NCBI GenBank assembly: GCA_037447655.1 | Contig: JBBHKE010001096.1 | Span: forward strand, 62,001 to 126,000 | Direction: 5' to 3' | DNA length: 64,000 nt | Source of the DNA: Zygnema cylindricum | Taxonomy: Eukaryota > Streptophyta > Zygnematophyceae > Zygnematales > Zygnemataceae | Shown: positions 34,904-46,856 of the stretch, one piece after another | Position numbering within the stretch: position 1 is the stretch's first letter | How the letters are laid out: each line of letters opens with the position of its first letter | Position numbers and translations under genes: made by a program | Notes under the pieces: generated by a model | The model's input: only the letters and a program-made list of their open reading frames with translations | Database searches by the model: none | What the model was told of the DNA's origin: nothing

Positions 34904-35800
34904 TTAATCGTCATCATCCTCATCATGATAACCCCCCCCAACACACTCTAGATACCGGCTTTCACTTTGAGAGACAAGTCTAGATATGTCTTTATCTGTG
35001 AAACAAGTTTGTAGGCTGTCTCGTGGTTTTAAGGCAAATCCGTTCGGGCCAACGATCATCGTAATTGGCCCACCTGGCGTGTTCACACCATGCATGAAGT
35101 CGAGCGGGCTATTATCCTAATTATGTCAATATAAACGTGCGAACAAAATAGACTTCCAGGTAGAAATAGTATTCCGCAACATGCTGTTCCTTATAAGGTC
35201 GTCGATGGGAAAAAGGATTGGTTCCAAACAACCTGCTTCGGAGTCCCTGTTAAGTGTGAAGTAGTGCTAACCGATCCTGTTACGTTAACCACTTTTTCAT
35301 TATTTTAAATCAGTACTTTGCAGCTGATTCAGAAGCTGTTAATAAAGGGGCAAAGTCCTAATTCTGATTCAGAAACTGTTAGAAGAGCGGCAATTACTAA
35401 TTGTGAAATAGACATAATGCTTGGCTTGCGGCATGCCATAAAAGTATAGTACGCCGCCACATACGTTTTTTGCAGTACCATGCAGGCTAGTATCATCCAT
35501 CAATGAATGCCTTCAGTCAGCGTAAAGGAGGTGCCATTAGATTTAAGCCGAAGCAAAAGTTCAACAAAATAGGAAATATCCGAAGCATTGAACAACAAGC
35601 CATCTTTTCACTCATATCTCGTCTAATCTTCTTGCCCAGGCAGACTCTTGTCAAGGATATCCTCAGGTTATGCAATTAGTTGCCTGCTAAACGTCAAAAG
35701 TGATAGTGTCTTGGGCCTCATCTGGTGAAGAATAATCTGAAAAACAGGTTTCGTTCCTCCAAAATCTTTGACAAAGACCGTGAGACTTTCTTTTGTAGGA
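34904..35800 (-). pseudogene. Decayed coding region of unknown protein
   Basis: On the minus strand, several protein-like stretches occur in order with good amino-acid composition: SSPDEAQDTITFD, DILDKSLPGQED, FNASDISYFVELLLRLKSNG, EAGCLEPILFPIDDLIRNSM and finally a 63-codon open end (HGVNTPGGPITMIVGPNGF..) closing in an acidic EDDDD. They are separated by in-frame stops and shifts; two stops lie in a single frame between the last two blocks. This looks like a former gene or transposon ORF. Short introns could explain some breaks but good GT donors are lacking. The family is not recognised. Confidence 0.45.
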
Positions 35801-37298
35801 CCTCTGGGCAGGTTTCCGAGCAGACGCAAGAGGTTTATTTACAGAGCCAAAGGTGCTCTCCCTCCTTTATTTTTGGTTACGAGGGGAAATTTTGTTAGTA
35901 AACGCGAAGAAAAAGCAGGAATAATTGCACATCAATCGCTTGAGCAGGTTCACTTATCGTCAAATATGCAGATATCAATATCACATTGCACTTGGTAATA
36001 CACGTCAAATGGTTATTTTCTGAAAAGAAACACTAAGTACATTTCGGAATCAGTATTCCAGGTCCATAATACGAGTCAATTACTTCCACTTCCATTAGCG
36101 CAATTGAGCTGAACACATGAAAAGATTATATACATACATCACACAACATGGGTCTGTAAAAGAGACCTTTTGCACTCTCTGGACATGACCACCATGAAAA
36201 TTTAAGAATACACCAAGATTACAGAATCAATCATCAAATTTGAAAACACTAACAGTATTTTTGACATTACTCATTATTATGAACCATAGAGTCTAAAAGT
36301 TAGACATGTTTGATACCTAAAGCTCTTGTAATTTATGACTACTCTTAAAGTTTACTCCAAAGTTCAAAATAGATATTACATACGGAAATTGAATGTACAA
36401 TACATATTATTTTTTTGTAAGTTAAACACAGGTGTTAAAATGCAATTCAAAATTTAAACCCTAAAAAAGGAGCGACTTTTCTTTTGCCCCGCAACCTCAG
36501 TTCTGGGGTCAATAAAGTGATTAAAGGATTCACTAACCGTTTCATCTGATTCAAATGGAGGGATCCTATTTACTGCACCCAAATATAGTGAGTAGCAGAT
36601 TTATATTAGACTTCATTTTTCAACACTATTAACGTTCATCCTATTGATGTTAGATACGCCCAATCGGCCAATATGTGGCATCGAGCAAATAGTAAGAAAT
36701 ATCGACGGCAATAATGCCAATATAGTTCACGTAATATTGACCTCAAAAGACGTAATTTGATGTCAACATTGAAGCGTGTATGATATACTGCGTCATATAC
36801 GTGCATTATACGGGTATAATTAAGTTTGAATTTAACCAGTCTAGAAACTCGCATTTTATGACTGTGGTATACCCCAAACATAATGAGGATGTTACCCAAG
36901 CTTTGGCCTCAAAAAACTACTAATAGTGCTCGTTTACATGTAGCTCATGAAAACAAACGTGGAATCAAGGAAACAAAATCCTAACTAAGGTGTTATCCTA
37001 GAATACATTGGCATATGAATACACTACTTCCCACAATCACAAAGGAAAGTGAAAAGCACCAACAAACTTTTCAACCTCGAAAAGAAAAAGAACGCGACAA
37101 AATTGAATATCGTCGGCATATCGTCGAGCTGGTTGGTGAAGTAGGAGAAGTTTTCCTTCTTGCTTCCGCAGAAGTTTAATGCACTCGTAGAAAACGTAGC
37201 GACGTTAAGGACCATAGACACCAGAAGCTCCACGTTCCTGCCTCAATAGTCTTGCCAACCTCTGTTACAATCGTCCACTTTGCATCGAGACTTCCTAG
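35801..37298. other. 3' flank of the F-box gene; nothing else recognised
   Basis: AT-rich. It probably contains the F-box gene 3' UTR immediately left of 37299 (minus-strand gene). ORFs here are short and unsupported. Confidence 0.35.
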
Positions 37299-40200
37299 TT
37301 AGCCCATACATCCAATGCAAGTCCAGAATGGCCGTTTTAGCTTGTTTCTCGCTACACAAGCCTCACAGTATTGTAGCCCGATGCCACAAAATTGAGTAAA
37401 GCTGAGATGTGAATCGCAATATGCTCTACAACAGGAATCACACTCCCTGCAAAGACCAGGGCAAACAATTCACACTTTTTAGACACAGAAACACATGAAT
37501 GTTGTATCATAGCAGAAACAATCAGAAACAGTATATGTGGTTATGCGTTCTATAGAGACAATTCAGGCATAGTACACACAAGTACAAGGTAGACTACATA
37601 TAGCCATTCCAATTATTTTCACACATTTGAACTATGTGGTGTATGAAAGATTCGACTTCCAAATCTCGTCGCACCACACCAAAAGTATCCGAACAATTGT
37701 AAAGTCACTCTTACAAGAAGCTGGAAATGAAATATTCTTTCTGGAAAAAATCCAACAAGGCAATGACAAGTCACAACACCAAATCATAGTTCAAATGTGC
37801 AAAAACAATTGGAAACGCTCTGTGTTGTTCCCTCTTACTCTACGTGTATTATACCCAAAATACCGGTTACATAAGAGTTAAGTACGTGGTAACCACATAT
37901 AGCGTTTCCAGTTGATTTCACACATTTGAGCTATGCTCCAAATCGGCACTTGAAGTCCTGAAACTTACCAGATAGTACGGCAACCTCGACAGAATGACTC
38001 ATCGCAAGCTTGACAGGTGGTTATTGGAGGGCACGGAGCCTGACGACATGAAGATGTTCCACAAGCTGCACACTGAAATGAAGACAAACATGATTGACAA
38101 TGTCAAGCTCCCAAAGATGAAAAAAAAGTCGGCAAAGCCGAAATGATTCGGCGTTTTGTTTTTGCGTAATTTAGTTTTTACCCCTGTTGAGTCTTTTAAG
38201 GCGTTGAAAGAATAGCTAAGATACTTTGCGCATGCAGCAGGACAAAGCTAGGTGAAAGCGACATAGCAAAAAGAGACCGCTAAAGTATGACAAAAATAAC
38301 ACAGGAAAAAGTAGAGAACAAGGAGGAGCTATCCAACCCGCCAAAATGAGGGACAGAAAGAGAGACCAACTGCGTAAGGAAGAAGGGAACAAAAGTGGAC
38401 GAGAAAACACATGTGACACTGATTTGATTCACAAACAATATTTCTGGCCAGCTTTCATGTTTAAATTTAGTGCTAATAATATCGTGTTGCTCGATTATCT
38501 TGGTGATCTAATCCTGTGATAATTAAAAAAACAAAGCTGACTGCAGCAATAAAAAGTGCGGACAAAAACCAAAAGAAAAGTCAAAGTCCTAAAAAATCTG
38601 CTTCGCATTTGTCTCAAGAGAGACAAGAACAGCTCGTCTCAAGTAACTACTAAAGTTGGTAAATTATAAACGTTAACATTTGATGTTTGCAACGTGGCAC
38701 ATTATAGGCCACTTAACTGAAGTGTTATTAACACTAATTTGTGATTTTCTATCAAAGAAGCACTCCCTTGTTTTAGAGTGATTGACTCAAATAGCTATGG
38801 GCAGTGTAGACACCCCTGGCAATAATGCGTTACATATTTCCCGTGAAAATATCCCGTTCAATCCGACAACAACCCCTTGAATGCAGTAAACCCTTTCAGA
38901 AATGGGTAGATCAGTTAAAGCTTCATCTAACTGATCATTGCCTGAGATTTTTACTTAACAGCATTCCAATTCTTTAGGTTCCAAAAAACTAACAGAAAGA
39001 GATTAAGAAAAGAGTCCCACCTGATCAGAGTCCCGACAGTCGTTGCAAAATTGATTATCACAGTGCATACACTGCTGCAATAAATGAACCTCTCGACATT
39101 GCTTGCAAATTGCTCCATCCATCCATCCAACCAGACTCTTGATCATATCATATTGCTGAAAAGTTATGTAACGGACTCCCTCCAGCCACAGCTTCTTCAA
39201 AGCCAGCCTGTTCTTGGGCCGCCTGCAAACAAACAAAAAAAATAAAATGGCAAACACACATAAGCGCAAGAGTAAACCAAGTTGGGTTTCATTTGTCCGT
39301 GAACAATAGCAATGACACGTTATTTGGTAAAAGACAAGAATGCCTTGCTATTCCTTGCTATGTCTTGCTATTAGAGTAAAAAAACTATTAGCATGGGGTT
39401 TATATCAGCGTTAATAATTCTATCCAGTTCCGAAAAAAGTGGCTGGTTTTCAACCGTTTAAAGAGTTAGCTTAAAAAAATAAACAATTAGTGTTATAACG
39501 CTATGATCGGCTCAAAAAAAGAAAAATCGGGACCGGGAAAGTGTTATTAATGCTAATACCAAACCACAGTGTAGCTTTACACAGTACACTGCCCATCGCT
39601 ATTAATAAGCACTAATTCAGTCGAGACCATTTTAGCTGAAAATCATAAAATAGTTTTAATGGCACTATTTAAGGGAGTGGACTACGGCTTTTCTACTCTA
39701 TAATTTTGCATTCACACTAAAATTTCCATTAGGCAATGGGTAGTGTTAGTTCATGAAATGAGGCCAACAGTACTGCAAAAATAAATGCACAAGTAGAGCT
39801 CTACCAGCCTCCAGCATCTTAGACAGAATTCATCCTGCATAAGATTGATTTGCTTCATATGTCACCCAACATTTTTCTAGTCTGCCCAGACAAGGGGGCA
39901 GCTAAGAGCATAGGTAATTTTTACCAATTGTTAAGGCTGCTGGAAGATACTGGGAAGCTTAAAATGTCAATGTGAACAAAAATTGACACAAGTTACTTAA
40001 TAAACATTAGCCTTATCAGCAACAAAAGAAGCACAGGGACACCTAAAGTGATGTGCACACAGAAACACCATAAGAATTTCAGGTGAGACAGTTTTTGTGT
40101 CTTCCAATTACGATTCAGAAACCAGCAGCCTGATGGAGCTCCAGACAACCTATGCCATTCATACGTCTGATAGATACCCTCTTTCAAAAAAGAACAGGAA

Positions 40201-43200
40201 CGCTTCAACATAGTCTAGAAGAATTTCATCCCCAAAATCACAATCTAATAACAATTAAGCGTACCTGGCCTGAAGGAGGGCAAGACGATTCTCCTCAACT
40301 ATAACATGTTCAGAAAAATGATTTCGAGGCATGTCACACCCAGCACCTTCACCATTCGCGTCTGTGCTCCATCGTGATGACTCTCCTTCTTCAAAAACAG
40401 ACCCTTCCATCGTTATTCTTGACAAACTCTTGAGATTCCTCTGATTGTTAATTGAAGAGTCTTCACTAGATGAAGGTGCTTCCAGCAGAGAACTCAGTTT
40501 TTTTTTTCTCAATCGTTCCTCTTGCCCACAGACATCTTCCTGATAGTCATCGTAAAGATCGTCCTCGTCATCGTCCTCATCATCATCATCTTGTGGTGGC
40601 ACAGCTTCTTCTTCATCATCATTGTAGTCCCCAGCCTCCATTTGCAATTGCAAAAGCTCTAACTGGAGATGGTGCAAATCCTGGGTCTTACTGCTAGAGT
40701 TCAATTTACGGTTCATCTTAGCCCTCCGATGCCGAATAACACTCCTTCGATTGACAAAAGCAAGCATAATGCCAGACTGATTTTTAATCCCTCCATTGTC
40801 TTCTGATAACTCCATAGAACCGCCAGGCTCAATGTCTTCTTCCTTGGCTGCATCAACCTCACTGAGGACAATACTAGCTCGATCACTTCGCCTACTTGAT
40901 ACTCCTAACTCCCAAATACCCACCAGCGCTCCTGAAAGACCCGACCTCCCCCCACCTTCTGAGTACCGTCCAGAAAAGCCCTGTAGCCTGCCCGAGGAGA
41001 CAGAATGCCCGCCCGAGGGGTCCCTGCTTATACTTGAATCCACATGACGAGTGGACAACATTGGTTGTTGAAGACTGACAGGCTGTCCTAACTGCTGATC
41101 TGAAATTATTTTACTAGATAAAGCTGAACAAAAGACTGTATCGTCATCAACAGCCTCCATTAGGTGTTCGATACGATGAAGGCTATCCTTTGCCAGTTTC
41201 AAAGCCGTTAAAAACGAGATGACTCCCGGCCCTGTGATTTGTGAACTACCAATATGGACTTCCTCCAGCTCCAGACAATCGTGCAAGGCATCAAGAAAAA
41301 AATCTGAAATATGATGGCAGTTGTGAATGGAGAAGAAAGTAACGCCTCCTGCGTAAATAAAAAAAAATAAAAATAAAATAAAAATAATAATAATAATAAA
41401 AAATCAGCACATTGCCACAAAGTGAGTGGACTCTCAGGATGGAATATGTAAGTAAAAGGGGAAACTACACAAACACTGTAGCTGGCATTACTGGTACAGT
41501 ATTCATAGTAACAGATGATTATAAATAAATTGTGAGGTGAATAAAACACGATTCCTGGCACTCACTTAAATACAGAACAAATACGGCATCCCTCTGCATT
41601 TTTCCACACAACACCATGGACAAACTGGGATACATCTTTACACTACTCTCATTGTACTTCTTAAGATGTGATGAAAGAATACACAAGTTGCCTGACTGGC
41701 GAAACCGTGAACATTCAGCCTACCAACGGTCTTGAAAACAAAACTGCCTATGGTGCCATATCTTAAGTCATCTTACCCCTGCCTCGCAAACAAAACACTC
41801 GACAAAAAAAAGGGAGTGAGGTCATTAAAATGAGCGAGATTAAAAAAGGAAAGACATCATTTAAAATGTTTGACTGACTCATGATTACCAGATCAGATTG
41901 TTGCTATCCATACCATACATACATCTTCCCAACAATGTTACATGCTGAGCACTTACCTTGACAATCAAAAACGTCATAACAATCATAAAGTATCCCCCTC
42001 TTCCTCCCCCTCCCCCCCCCCCCCCTACGTGAAAAATGACGTATTAGCCAACAATGCACTCATAATCACTGCACTTTGTGACCAAAGCGTGGGCATATAT
42101 CTTTGCGAAATCTGTCTTTGACTGGTTTTGGAACTGAAAACAAACTGTTTCTTTGGTGATGTCGAGGACCTGTTCTGTGGTACATGCGGAAGTTAATAAA
42201 CGTGTGGTTGTAGGTTGTAATTTCTCTTTTGTGAGACCTATTTTGATTGCAAGATCTCACCCTAGGATAATTGGTTTGGCCCCGGTGACCATGAGATGTA
42301 ACGCCGGAGCAACCCCATTGACTGTAAACACCCCGAGCTTGTTATCCAAAAAAGTTATGTGAGGTGTAAGACTAGCACGTTCTTCAAGGGTAATTGCTTG
42401 AAGAGAGAGAGTGTTTCAATTATTCTGAAGGGCATGTAATGCGTGTCCATATTGAGTTAGATCTACGGATTTGGTGTCGTGCACCAGATCAGCAAGCATT
42501 GTAGACAGTATTGATAACCGTTCTTTGACCTTATAGGTGTCTTAGATGCCCTTTACTAGGATTGTTAATGCCTCAACTGTAATACTGGAGGCGGTTTCCG
42601 GAATAAGTGATAGAGGTTCTTTCGCAAATGATAATGGAATACGGGTGTTACTGGATTTTGACTCGCGGTTATGATCGGAGTCCACTTAAACTGAGCAGCC
42701 TGCTGTGGAATAGTGGACTCTTGAAGAGATCGACCAGCAAATGAGGGCATATGGACCACGGTACGAGCCATTAAAGAAAATTCCGGTTTGACTTACGCCA
42801 TAAGCGCGGAAAACTGCTCCTTCATCATGGCTGCAACGGTAGACTACATCTTGGCTTTCTCTCGGTCCCTCCTGCAAATTTTAGGAGGCGTGTCTTTCTC
42901 TACCACTTTAGGTGGAGTGACCAATTTTGCCGAGCGGGAAGGTATACCGCCATTTTTTGTTTGATTTTGATAACTGAAATCAGGATTTTTAATGTGACAC
43001 CGGTGTATGTAATGTCTTGTTTGGTTACAATGAGTACACGTGGCTGTCTTATCCAAACAACTACGTGCATCGTGACCACTATTACCGCATCAAAAGCAGA
43101 TACGCACCCCGAGGGTAGTTGGGAGTGATCCCGTGGCCAGAGTCCTTCGAGGTCTAGGATTTGGCCATGGGCGTGGGTTAGGATTCAGATTTAGATGATC

Positions 43201-45745
43201 CTTAAGAGAAGGCTTAGGCCTCTCGTGAGCATCCCACCAAATGCTCTGCACTCCATACCTTACGGCATATTCTGCAGCTTGCTCGAAGGTGAATTTTAAA
43301 CGAAATGCTTCAGTTAAATGACTCTGAATGAACCGCCAAGATTGGGTAGGAAATTGTCCCACAAAATTATGTACTACCTCCGCATCTGACATATGGTCAG
43401 GCAGGGCTTCATGTAAGGTCTTTATACGTGCTCACAACACCGGAGCAGTTTCACCCGGTCTGCGTTCGAAATTCATTAGTTCTTTAACTTGGTCAGGATT
43501 CTGCATTCTATACTCCTCTTGTACCAAACTAAAAAAAAACGATACTGGATCCCGTAAGGGAAACATCATAGCTACTCGAGCAGGAATTGCTGCCCGAGCC
43601 GCCACCGCGAATTGATGAGGAACCTCAGGTATATCGTGTGAGATCTCATTACCGGTAGAGTCATAAACTGTGGGAACTGTAGCTTCAAAAAGAATTTCCG
43701 GGTTGCCAATTATAGCTGACAAGCCGGGAAAGGCGGGTGCCATTTGAATCATAGCACAAATTGCCGCATATTTCGGAGTATAGAGAGATAGGGAAAATTC
43801 CCTTAGGTATCCTCCCAGCAAAGAAAAAGCCACACGCAAATCATAACGGTCTTCATAATGGAATGCGAGATCGCGCATCTCAATATCAAAAAGCATGCGA
43901 AAGTGTGACAAGGACATAGTGTCCTTAAGACCCAAAAACAAAACTGATTTTAACCTCCTCGGATATTTGAAACTCTGAGACCTCCATAAGTCCTCAGAGT
44001 GGACAGCTTCCAAAAAGCCTCTAGGATAACCCTGACCCCTTTGTATTTCAGCAAAAATAACTACCACCCTGGCAGACAATAACTCTCACCAACTTCACCC
44101 TTGTGAAGGCAAGACTCCCTTGAGTCGATAGCAAAAAGAATCTCTGAATTTGCTCCCCTAAGCAGTAAGTTATTGAGTGTCAAAGTTGACCTTTTGTACA
44201 GAAGCTCTCTAGGAGAGAGGGTCCTATCTTCTAATTTTTCTAAGTCCTATCTCTCTCACAGACTCTATCTACTAATGTATGGAGCCAATCAGATTTCAGT
44301 TCCGTACACAAAAGTACAGCTGCCGATGTACTTTCTGTAATGACACTGTACGACATGGCCTAAATATCGACACGTGGTATGTCCGGATTCGCTCCCTTAA
44401 TCCTCGGAGATGCCGCGATCCAATGTCATTCTGCCACGTGTCATCCGATGTGGCGATGACCACAAACTGCCGAAATCCTCTTCCGCGATCTCGGCGTTAA
44501 TTCCGGCCGTCTGATTAAATTCATATTTAATCGTAGCCGTAATAAATACATGCGCGGTATTCGTTTCACTAAAGAAATAAATGCGCGGTATTGGTTTCTT
44601 ATCCGTACCGGAATCCGTACTTTTACATTTACTAGATATATGTCTCTCGTAAACAGTTACTGTTAAATGAACTATCCTACGTATAAATGTTTAAATAATT
44701 ATCAAACCATATAGTACGTAACACTAGTTCTAGACTTAACGGCTAAGGCTACCGGCTACTAGCTGTCTGCCGGCCGGTAGGTACCATCATCAAATCCTGT
44801 GGCCGGCACATACCTTTGAATAAATAAACCCCTAACTAATATATATTTTCCCGTAAACCTTTAGATAGCCAAGGTAGCCATGGCTTTAGCTCCCTCTCCA
44901 ATTTCTCAGTGACTGCGACAAGTTTGAGAGGTTGAGAGAGAAATTAGAGGTAGACTACCTCGGCTTCTTTCTTATTTCTATTCAAACATAGAAAATACTT
45001 TAAAAGACCATTAATTTCTACACTCCCCTTATTTACTAGTGAATCTTTAATTTCATACCACACTTTTCCCTGTAGAAAATTAGCTTAGGGGAAGGCACAG
45101 GTTTGGTCATCATATCTGCTACCATCTCACTATCTGGTCTGTACTCTAAACTGATTATTTTGTTTTCTACTTTCTCTCTAACAAAGGTGAGTCCAATGTC
45201 CATGTGTTTAGCTCTAAATTGATGTTTAGGATTGGCAGAAAAAGCGATTGCTGCCTCTTTTAATGCTAATAATTCACTAAACTTGGGCGGTGCAGTGAGA
45301 ATTTGCACTCTGCAAATCATTTTACAGCGTAAAGAATGTGATGGCTTACCTTCACCCCTGGGAAACTACTGAAGTCAAGATGAGACCACAACTTAGGTTC
45401 AGTGACCGCCACAGTCCGCCATTGTTTACAAACAGTCATGGCTCTAAATATGTCAACCCCAGGCAAACAGCGAAGCTTGGAAAATATATTAGCCAGCGCA
45501 TCTGATGTGAGTACATTTATTCCTTGGCCTATTTTTTTGTTTGATGGAGGCTCTGATGACTTGGAAATAATAAGGTCATGCTCATTTTGTAAGCGAGCAA
45601 CCATTACAGGAAGGGATTCCTGAACAGGAAATCGTAGAGCTGTCAAAAGGGAGCCTGATGGATGGAAATGTAACACTTCTTCCTCCTCACTTCTTTGTCT
45701 TCTTCCTTCAACATTGTCAAAGGTTTTAGACGTGTCTGTCTCCAT
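37299..45745 (-). CDS. F-box / LRR-like protein with C-terminal Cys-rich finger array
   Basis: Minus-strand exons: 45745-45350 (132 codons; F-box at about residues 76-121, INVLTSDALANIF..VCKQWR..LWSHLDF), a small tentative exon ending 41957, 41348-40265 (LRR-like TFFSIHNCHHISD..LELEEVHIGSSQITGPGV, then Ser-rich and a long Asp/Glu run), 39222-39021, 38072-37969 and 37446-37299 (stop). Phases agree from 41348 to the stop. The last three exons encode repeated CxxC units (CKQC, CMHCDNQFCNDC, CQACDESFCRGC, CDSCCRAYCDSH, CEAC, CIGC), presumably zinc-binding. An F-box protein would be the substrate receptor of an SCF ubiquitin ligase; the finger array may bind substrate (inference). The second exon starts near a 14-G run (42012-42025) and its length is unsure. 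Intron 1 holds two retroelement fragments, so missing LRR exons or gene damage cannot be excluded. Confidence 0.75.
37508..37636. mobile_element. CATAGTTCAAA MITE in the last F-box gene intron (copy E)
   Basis: 129 bp. Ends CATAGCAGAAACAATC and TTTTCACACATTTGAACTATG, flanked by an 8-bp duplication with one mismatch, TGTTGTAT (37500-37507) and TGGTGTAT (37637-37644). The left terminal repeat has an internal deletion. Confidence 0.8.
37785..37935. mobile_element. CATAGTTCAAA MITE in the same intron (copy D)
   Basis: 151 bp. Ends CATAGTTCAAATGTGC and CACACATTTGAGCTATG, flanked by CACCAAAT (37777-37784) and CTCCAAAT (37936-37943), 7 of 8 identical. It ends only 33 bp from the exon border at 37969. 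Confidence 0.9.
38660..38804. mobile_element. MITE fragment (CAGTGTA-end family) in an F-box gene intron
   Basis: The right end ATAGCTATGGGCAGTGTA and an inner GTGTTATTAACACTAA match the family at 13021, 39365 and 39584. The left end is not clear. Confidence 0.45.
39365..39575. mobile_element. MITE-like repeat in an F-box gene intron
   Basis: Left ACTATTAGCATGGGGTTTAT..AGCGTTAATAA and right TTATTAATGCTAATACCAAACCACAGTGTAG are imperfect inverted repeats. Directly adjoins the next element. Confidence 0.5.
39584..39749. mobile_element. MITE with GTACACTGCCCAT ends in an F-box gene intron
   Basis: Left TACACTGCCCATCGCTATTA and right AGGCAATGGGTAGTGTTA are inverted repeats with mismatches. The core word GGGAGTGGACTAC recurs in the copy at 27345. 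Confidence 0.6.
42012..42025. repeat. Homopolymer C(14)/G(14) run at a possible exon start
   Basis: Fourteen C on the + strand directly after a minus-strand TTTTTCACGTAG acceptor-like site. Counted as written, the downstream frame is off by one from the F-box exon, so a length error or polymorphism here would decide the exon 2 model. Confidence 0.6.
42045..44055 (-). mobile_element. Ty3/Gypsy-like gag-protease fragment in F-box gene intron 1
   Basis: The minus-strand frame (44055 to 42850) encodes a gag with a retrotransposon-gag-like segment (RRPGETAPVL..EALPDHMSDAEVVHNF) and two CCHC knuckles, the first with a stop inside it (near 43088) and the second intact (CTHCNQTRHYIHRC, about 43020). 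There is also an in-frame stop at 43432-43434. Downstream (42370-42220) a frame reading DNKLGVFTVNGV..GAKPIILG*DLAIKIG resembles the end of a retropepsin. RT and integrase are absent. It is fused at 44055 to a Copia LTR. Superfamily assignment rests on gag pattern only. Confidence 0.6.
44056..45022 (-). repeat. Copia-4 LTR, 3' end truncated
   Basis: Begins (minus strand) TGTAGAAATTAATGG at 45022 after a polypurine AAATAAGGGGAG, and contains the conserved GATTCTTTTTGCTATCGACTC segment near 44110-44130. Its last part, including the gag start, is replaced by the Gypsy-like fragment. Confidence 0.65.
45023..45260 (-). pseudogene. Copia-4 RNase H C-terminal remnant
   Basis: Minus-strand translation AAIAFSANPKHQFRAKHMDI..FVREKVENK..ADMMTKPVPSPKL follows the end of the complete element's RNase H. 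Only the last ~75 codons remain. It lies in the first intron of the F-box gene, about 90 bp from the exon 1 donor (45344-45349). Confidence 0.75.
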
Positions 45746-46856
45746 TGCAAAAAAAAGGAGTAACTTTTCTTTTTTTTAACCGCCAATGGAAGAGCGTAAA
45801 GGACTCAATGATAGAAAGTTACACACAAGTGCAGTCGCTGAATTGTACAAACAGCAAGAATTGGTAAGTTGTACGGCCAACAGGAAGTTCTGAACTGTAC
45901 GGAAGGCTGAAGAATGCTAAATTGTACGGACAACGAGAATTGCTGGACTTGCTAGGTTTGAAAACCATAAAGTGTAGAGTTTAGAATGTGAAAAGGATTG
46001 GATTCTGTAGACTAACAGGTTGCAAGTTAGAACTTCTGCAAAAATTGTCAATATAATAAAGCTTCACCAAAATATTATTAACTACATACAAATTTTAAAA
46101 AGTACCTGCCAGAACAGAGTATAACTGAAAGGATCTCGTGAGTGACTTGCAAGAAACTGCGCAAATCAGTAGCTCCAGTTTTTTCAAAACCTTGAAGAAT
46201 AGGACACTGGAGAAAATAACGCAGGTTCAGAAAGTAAAGCTGGAACTCTTTTACACCAGCGCCACTCAGGTTGGGCGAAAGCCCTTACGTCAGAAAGCAC
46301 AAGTTCGTGCCTTCGTGGTACGTTCGCAATTAGCACCACAAATCAAAGAGGACTTACTGTACGAACTCGAAATCATGCTGGACGTACTTTCTTATAGTAC
46401 GAACGGCATGAATTACGTACTTTAACAAGTACCATTTTTCATTTTTGGCATGGTATGATGTACTAACCGAATACTGGTCATCATGGATTCATGGATCAAC
46501 GGTAAGCCCAAAACTTCACCAGAAATTTTAGCATTAAAATTTTTGATAATCGCAGACCGTTTCTCCAACCGGAACGGATGCCACATAAAAGTCTGTAAAT
46601 TATGTGGCAAGCTGTATCACCACGTCGGTACGAATTTTCTAATACGGGAGCAGTACGAAGTTCTTCGGCCAAACGTGGCTCATATCAAAGTTGATTTGCA
46701 ATTGCGATGACCGGCAAAATAAACCCCCGATTGGGATACCGCGGGAAATCAGGTGGGCCTCTTATTTTTTTCGGCAAATTTAAAAAAACATGAAAGACGA
46801 AAGTTGCCCATGAAAGAGGGTTGTTTTAATCGGCAAAGGCAGGAAGTTGATTCACC
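45746..46856. other. Upstream region of the F-box gene; no gene called
   Basis: Should include its promoter. Two + ORFs (46138-46425 and 46483-46710, the second with CKLCGKLYHH) are open but have no recognisable domain or splice partners. Confidence 0.3.

Noticed and set aside
46138-46710. Two plus-strand ORFs upstream of the F-box gene
   Set aside because: No recognisable domain, no splice support, repeats of GTACGAA-type words; left uncalled.
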